Shown here piece after piece: positions 13,444-17,227 of a stretch of DNA of 17,227 bases. A model generated the notes under the pieces. The model saw only the letters and a list, made by a program, of their open reading frames with translations, did no database searches and was not told the DNA's origin. Origin of the DNA: an uncultured Veillonella sp. (GTDB lineage: Bacteria; Bacillota; Negativicutes; Veillonellales; Veillonellaceae); the NCBI RefSeq assembly GCF_900545205.1, contig NZ_UQYC01000040.1:1-17227 (forward strand), written 5' to 3'. Position 1 is the first letter of the stretch; every line of letters starts with the position of its first letter. The position numbers and the translations under genes were made by a program.

Positions 13444-15009
13444 ATGTTAGAAAAATTTGAACAATTAATGATTAGCGAACCTGTTCTAAGAGCGTTAAAC
13501 GATATGGGCTTTGAAGAGCCTACGCCAATTCAACAGGAAGCTATCCCAGTTGCCATGAGCGGTAAAGACATGATCGGTCAAGCTCAAACAGGTACTGGTA
13601 AGACAGCAGCATTTGGCTTGCCTGTATTGGAACGCGTAGACGGGAATGAGCGTCACGTTCAAGTAGTTATTTTATCCCCTACACGAGAATTAGCTATCCA
13701 AGTAGCTGAAGAGCTTAACAAAATGGCTCAATACACGAATATCACTGCACTACCTATTTATGGTGGTCAAGATATTAATCGTCAGTTCCGTGCCTTGAAA
13801 AAGAACCCTCAAATCATCGTTGCCACTCCAGGCCGATTGATGGACCATATGGATCGTGGTTCTATCCACTTTGACCATGTGAAAGTTGTGGTATTGGACG
13901 AAGCCGACGAAATGTTAAACATGGGCTTTGTTGATGATATCAATAAAATCTTGGGTGCTATCCCAGAAGACCATCAAACATTGTTGTTCTCCGCAACTAT
14001 GCCTAAAGCTATCCAACAATTAGCTGAAACATATTTGACAGAGCCAACATTGATTCGTATGAAACCGACTCAAGTTACGATGGACTTAATTGAACAATAT
14101 TATATCGAAGTGCAAGACCGTCAAAAATTCGATGTTCTTTGCCGCTTGTTCGATATCCAAACACCTGAACTTGCTATTATCTTCACACGTACAAAACGTC
14201 GTGTTGATGAAGTAACTGAAGGTCTTAAGAAACGTGGTTACATGGCGGAAGGCATCCATGGCGATTTGTCTCAACAAAAACGGGACAGCGTAATTCGTCA
14301 ATTCCGCGAAGGTACCATCGATATTCTCGTGGCTACTGATGTGGCAGCTCGTGGTCTTGATATTTCTGGCGTATCTCACGTATATAACTATGATATGCCT
14401 CAAGATCCTGAAAGCTACACACACCGCGTAGGTCGTACAGGCCGTGCCGGTAAAGCTGGTCAAGCTTTCACGTTCGTTATCCCTCGTGAAATGGAGCATT
14501 TACATGCTATCGAGCGTTTAACAAAACGTAAAATCGCACGCCGCCGTGCACCTTCCTTAGGTGAAGTTCTTGAAGGTCAACAACGTTTGGCAATTGAAAG
14601 TCTCGTTGAAATGACAGATAATTTAGAAGCATTAGCACCATTCAAATCTAGTGCAGAGGAATTGTTGAATGATACAGATTCCGTAACACTTTTGGCAGCA
14701 GCTCTTAAATTGTTAACAAAAGAACCAGATACAACTCCTGTAAATATTACAGAAGAAAAACCATTGCGCGTACGCCGTCGTCGTGAAGGTGGCCGTAGTG
14801 ACCGCCGCCGTGGTGACCGTCGTAGAGATGGTGATCGCCGCCGTGACGGAGATCGTCGTCGCGATGACCGCCCTCGTCGCAGCCGCGATGACCGCAGAGG
14901 TGAACGTCGTGATGGCCGCCGCAGAGATGATCGTAGATCTGATCGTCCACGTGGTGACAGAAAACCTCGTCATCAAGGTGAAGGTTTCAAACCTTACTTT
15001 AAAGACTAA
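13444..15009 (+). CDS. cshA: DEAD-box ATP-dependent RNA helicase, CshA-like
   Basis: Unwinds RNA duplexes in ribosome assembly, mRNA decay and cold adaptation. The 521 residues show the Q motif EPTPIQ (25-30), Walker A AQTGTGKT (47-54), PTRELA (79-84), DEAD (152-155), SAT (184-186), IIFTRTKRR (245-253), ATDVAARGLD (297-306) and HRVGRTGRAG (327-336). Resemblance to B. subtilis CshA continues through EALEGQQ-like and AAAxKxxTKEPD-like segments (about 374-430). Residues about 441-510 are a low-complexity Arg/Asp/Gly tail, with GDRRRD three times at 457-474, likely disordered and RNA-binding. The ATG at 13444 is kept because the N-terminus then matches the family, despite wide spacing from AGGAGG. 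A strong terminator follows. Confidence 0.95.
   Translation: MLEKFEQLMISEPVLRALNDMGFEEPTPIQQEAIPVAMSGKDMIGQAQTGTGKTAAFGLPVLERVDGNERHVQVVILSPTRELAIQVAEELNKMAQYTNITALPIYGGQDINRQFRALKKNPQIIVATPGRLMDHMDRGSIHFDHVKVVVLDEADEMLNMGFVDDINKILGAIPEDHQTLLFSATMPKAIQQLAETYLTEPTLIRMKPTQVTMDLIEQYYIEVQDRQKFDVLCRLFDIQTPELAIIFTRTKRRVDEVTEGLKKRGYMAEGIHGDLSQQKRDSVIRQFREGTIDILVATDVAARGLDISGVSHVYNYDMPQDPESYTHRVGRTGRAGKAGQAFTFVIPREMEHLHAIERLTKRKIARRRAPSLGEVLEGQQRLAIESLVEMTDNLEALAPFKSSAEELLNDTDSVTLLAAALKLLTKEPDTTPVNITEEKPLRVRRRREGGRSDRRRGDRRRDGDRRRDGDRRRDDRPRRSRDDRRGERRDGRRRDDRRSDRPRGDRKPRHQGEGFKPYFKD
14812..14865 (+). repeat. Three 18-bp tandem units in the cshA tail
   Basis: Three in-frame 18-bp units encode GDRRRD GDRRRD GDRRRD. 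Synonymous differences between units show that the peptide repeat is kept while the DNA varies. Confidence 0.7.
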
Positions 15010-15012
15010 TAG

Positions 15013-15046
15013 AATGTGGATTGCTTTCGGGCAATCCACATTTTTT
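15013..15046 (+). terminator. Intrinsic terminator after cshA
   Basis: A perfect 12-bp stem (AATGTGGATTGC / GCAATCCACATT) with loop TTTCGG and a run of six T, a few bases after the stop codon. Confidence 0.92.
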
Positions 15047-15073
15047 ATTACTTAATAGTTAATACTATCTATC

Positions 15074-15102
15074 TTGATAAGTGTTGAGAATTCTGCTATA
15101 AT
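15074..15102 (+). promoter_or_regulatory. Promoter of the perR-like gene
   Basis: TTGATA (15074-15079), exactly 17 bp, TATAAT (15097-15102), with TGC in the extended -10 position. The predicted leader is about 70 nt. Confidence 0.7.
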
Positions 15103-15117
15103 AAATAATAATTATTT
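15103..15117. promoter_or_regulatory. Candidate Per box (7-1-7 palindrome)
   Basis: AAATAATAATTATTT is a perfect 7-1-7 inverted repeat abutting the -10 box. The known Per box is TTATAATnATTATAA; five of seven positions in each arm agree. Its place over the transcription start fits autorepression. AT-rich sequence makes chance palindromes more likely. Confidence 0.45.
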
Positions 15118-15180
15118 CTTGTAAACGGTCGATAATGGCCTATGCCTTATAGATTTCCAAGTGGAGAAAGGTAGATTATT

Positions 15181-15600
15181 ATGGATATCGCACAAATTTT
15201 GCGTAGTCAGGGGTTTAAAGTAACCCCACAACGTATTGCGATTTATGATGCCTTGCGTGGTCATCATGATCATCCAACAGCAGAAATGTTGTATCATACG
15301 TTGCGCCCTGAACATCCAAGCATGAGCTTGGCAACCGTGTACAAGACGATGGAGATTTTTGAAAAAATCGGTCTTGTAAAAATTTTAGAAGTAGGTGATG
15401 AGCGCGCTCATTACGATTGGGACACACAAGCTCATTCCCATATCCGTTGCATCCGTTGCAACAAGGTAGAGGATATGAGGGGCATTGATTTACAAGCTAT
15501 CAAAACAATTGCTGATCAAGGTAGCGAGTATCAAATCACAGGTCAACATATTACCTTTGAAGGTGTATGCCCTGAGTGTGCTAAAAAAGAAAGTCATTAA
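15181..15600 (+). CDS. perR: Fur-family regulator, PerR-type peroxide sensor
   Basis: Metal-dependent DNA-binding repressor. PerR proteins sense H2O2 by iron-catalysed oxidation of a metal-binding His. The 139 residues have an N-terminal winged helix (FKVTPQRIAIYDAL, then SLATVYKTMEIF) and a C-terminal dimer domain. The structural zinc pairs are Cys90-x2-Cys93 and Cys130-x2-Cys133. All five regulatory-metal ligands of B. subtilis PerR appear at matching places: His31, Asp79, His85, His87 and Asp98. The Asp pair, rather than Glu, favours PerR over Fur. The candidate Per box at its own promoter supports this. GAGAAAGG lies about 7-8 nt before the ATG. Fur or Zur identity is less likely but cannot be excluded. 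Monocistronic. Confidence 0.85.
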   Translation: MDIAQILRSQGFKVTPQRIAIYDALRGHHDHPTAEMLYHTLRPEHPSMSLATVYKTMEIFEKIGLVKILEVGDERAHYDWDTQAHSHIRCIRCNKVEDMRGIDLQAIKTIADQGSEYQITGQHITFEGVCPECAKKESH

Positions 15601-15603
15601 TAC

Positions 15604-15647
15604 ATAACCCCTGTCGCGAAGGGCTCCTTCACGGTAGGGGTTATATT
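15604..15647 (+). terminator. Hairpin terminator after perR
   Basis: A 19-bp stem (left arm 15604-15622, right arm 15626-15644) with two G-U pairs, one C-A mismatch and a 3-nt loop. The U tract is weak (ATATTAG). It starts 4 bp after the stop codon. Confidence 0.7.
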
Positions 15648-15761
15648 AGTTATATATGTCTTCTATTCATTAGGCTTTTGGAATAGATGTAAGCGTAATA
15701 GAATAGATATTAGAATTGAGTATTTTAGAATTTTAGAATTATATAAATATAAAGGAGTATT

Positions 15762-16598
15762 ATGTTTGTCATCGGCAGTCATTTATCAATTAGCAAAGGT
15801 TATTTAAACATGGGGAAAGAAGCTACCAAAATTGGGGGTAATACATTCCAATACTTCACGCGCAATCCTCGTGGTGGTAGTATGCGTGCCCTCGATGTAG
15901 AGGATATGAATAGCTTGAGTGCGTATATGAAAGAACATAACTTTGGCACCTTATTAGCTCATGCACCTTACACGTATAATCCATGTGCAGCAAAAGAAGA
16001 TTTGCGCGCTTTTGCAAAGCAGGCCATGACAGAAGACCTAGAGCGTATGGAATATTTACCAGGCCAAATGTATAACTTTCACCCTGGCAGCCATGTAAAG
16101 CAAGGTGTAGATCAAGGCATCGAATATATCGTGGAATGTTTGAATGAAATCTTATTCCCTGGCATGAAAACAACAGTTCTCTTAGAAGTCATGGCAGGTA
16201 AGGGCACAGAAATTGGTTCTCGCTTTGAAGAAATTGCACGCATTATCGATGGTGTGAAATTAAAAGAATACATGGGCGTATGTGTTGATACATGCCATAT
16301 CCACGAAGGTGGTTATGATATCGTCAATAATCTAGATGGTGTTATTGACGAGTTTGATCGTATTGTAGGATTAGACCGTTTGAAAGCGATTCATTTAAAC
16401 GACTCTAAAAATCCGATGGGCGCTCATAAAGATCGCCATGAAAAAATTGGGGAAGGTCATATCGGTATCGATGCCATAGCTCGCATTGTGACACATCCTA
16501 AATTGACGAATTTGCCGTTCTATTTGGAAACACCAAATGAATTAGATGGCTATGCGAAAGAGATTGCTATGTTGCGCTCTATTGTAGAGAATCAATAA
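15762..16598 (+). CDS. nfo: Endonuclease IV (AP endonuclease)
   Basis: Cleaves DNA 5' of abasic sites in base-excision repair and trims damaged 3' ends. The 278-residue protein is of family length and has all nine zinc ligands of the TIM-barrel enzyme: His67 (HAPY), His107 (NFHPGSH), Glu142 (LLEVMAGKG), Asp176 and His179 (VDTCHIHEGGYD), His211 (HLNDSKNPMGAHKDRH), Asp224, His226 and Glu256 (YLETP). AAAGGAG sits 6 nt before the ATG. The upstream 115 bp is AT-rich, with TAGAATT repeated three times between 15711 and 15740 and no clean promoter. sbcD follows in the same direction after 86 bp without a terminator, so the two repair genes may share transcripts. Confidence 0.96.
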   Translation: MFVIGSHLSISKGYLNMGKEATKIGGNTFQYFTRNPRGGSMRALDVEDMNSLSAYMKEHNFGTLLAHAPYTYNPCAAKEDLRAFAKQAMTEDLERMEYLPGQMYNFHPGSHVKQGVDQGIEYIVECLNEILFPGMKTTVLLEVMAGKGTEIGSRFEEIARIIDGVKLKEYMGVCVDTCHIHEGGYDIVNNLDGVIDEFDRIVGLDRLKAIHLNDSKNPMGAHKDRHEKIGEGHIGIDAIARIVTHPKLTNLPFYLETPNELDGYAKEIAMLRSIVENQ

Positions 16599-16621
16599 TT
16601 AAGCTGAATCGTAGTTTTAGT

Positions 16622-16639
16622 TATATAATAATTTATATA
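16622..16639. promoter_or_regulatory. AT-rich palindrome with a -10-like box before sbcD
   Basis: TATATAA - TAAT - TTATATA is a perfect 7-bp inverted repeat that includes TATAAT (16624-16629). No good -35 is visible. It may be an sbcD promoter or only AT-rich sequence. Confidence 0.3.
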
Positions 16640-16684
16640 GCTACATTTCCATAAGATATAGGGCGAGCTGGAAAGGGGGATAAA

Positions 16685-17227
16685 ATGCGTTTTTTACATA
16701 CTGCCGATTGGCATTTAGGACGTATTTTTTATGGGCAGTACTTAACCGAAGACCAAGCTCATGTGTTGGAGAATCAGTTCTTTTCTATTTTGAAGGATGA
16801 AAAAATCGATGGCATATTGCTAGCAGGGGATATTTTTGATCGAGCAGTGCCACCTATTGAAGCCATTGAATTATGGGATTCCATCATTACTCGTCTTGCT
16901 ATGGACTACAAGGTTCCACTCTTTGTAGTTAGCGGTAACCACGATGGCTCAGAACGCCTTGAGGTAGGGCGTTCTATGTTGAGTCGTTCTGGAATCCATA
17001 TTTGGGGATCCCCTCATCACGCATTACAACCGTTTGAATTTGAAGGGGCTGACGGTAAGGTCGCTATTTGCCCTATGCCCTTTAGCGAGCCGCGTCGTAT
17101 AGGTGATGCATTAGGTTTGGGTGCATCTGTATCAAAACCTGTTGATATAGATATGACCGAGGACTCCCTGTTCTCCTATGTGGAGACTAACGAGCAAGAG
17201 TTCGGCTCGCTTAATTTACATAATTAC
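16685..17227 (+). CDS. sbcD: Exonuclease SbcCD subunit D, N-terminal 181 residues (3' end outside window)
   Basis: Nuclease subunit of SbcCD (the bacterial Mre11), which opens DNA hairpins and processes double-strand breaks with the ATPase SbcC. The frame is open from 16685 to the window end. Metallophosphoesterase motifs appear in order: HTADWHLG (5-12), GDIFDR (48-53) and GNHD (84-87), followed by SGIHIWGSP (102-110), as in SbcD proteins. AAAGGGGG precedes the ATG. The last third of the protein is missing, and sbcC is expected just downstream, outside the window. It lies 86 bp after nfo in the same direction. Confidence 0.94.
   Translation, partial: MRFLHTADWHLGRIFYGQYLTEDQAHVLENQFFSILKDEKIDGILLAGDIFDRAVPPIEAIELWDSIITRLAMDYKVPLFVVSGNHDGSERLEVGRSMLSRSGIHIWGSPHHALQPFEFEGADGKVAICPMPFSEPRRIGDALGLGASVSKPVDIDMTEDSLFSYVETNEQEFGSLNLHNY

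Noticed and set aside
14713..15055. Frames in both strands over the cshA tail (Ala/Val/Thr-rich or His/Asp-rich)
   Set aside because: Produced by the repetitive Arg/Asp codons read in other frames; the low-complexity composition follows from the DNA repeat.

Overview
The window looks like chromosome of a low-to-moderate GC Gram-positive-related bacterium. The best guess is a Negativicutes member such as Veillonella, inferred from protein character and recalled family resemblance; no database comparison was possible. Strong AGGAGG-type ribosome sites, U-tailed hairpin terminators and Firmicute-type proteins (B. subtilis-like ThyA, CshA and PerR) support this. No rRNA, tRNA, CRISPR array, transposase or phage gene was recognised.

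Layout: the left edge holds the 3' end of a WYL-domain regulator gene, which converges on a putP-type Na+/proline symporter gene. A 324-bp divergent intergenic region leads to recQ. Next comes a tight operon thyA - dfrA - tex, then a monocistronic AldB-like aldehyde dehydrogenase with a good promoter and spaced operator-like repeats. From about 9.8 to 13.35 kb lies an AT-rich accessory block. It holds a divergent formylglycine-generating-enzyme-like (SUMF1-fold) protein, an orphan lipoprotein on the opposite strand, two tandem paralogous four-helix membrane proteins, and a third small membrane protein. Its most unusual feature is a 140-bp terminator-plus-promoter-plus-leader segment present twice (about 88% identical, no gaps), before the first and the third membrane-protein genes. 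Core genes then resume: a CshA-like DEAD-box RNA helicase with an Arg/Asp-rich tail, a PerR-type Fur-family peroxide sensor with a 7-1-7 palindrome at its own promoter, endonuclease IV (nfo), and the 5' part of sbcD, which runs off the right edge.

Functional themes: DNA repair (RecQ, Nfo, SbcD), DNA precursor and folate supply (ThyA, DHFR), RNA handling (Tex, CshA, both with low-complexity basic tails), and oxidative or aldehyde stress (PerR, ALDH). The accessory block is the only place where an undescribed system might sit. The sequence supports a small cassette-like array of membrane proteins with a duplicated control region, but shows no proven function for it.
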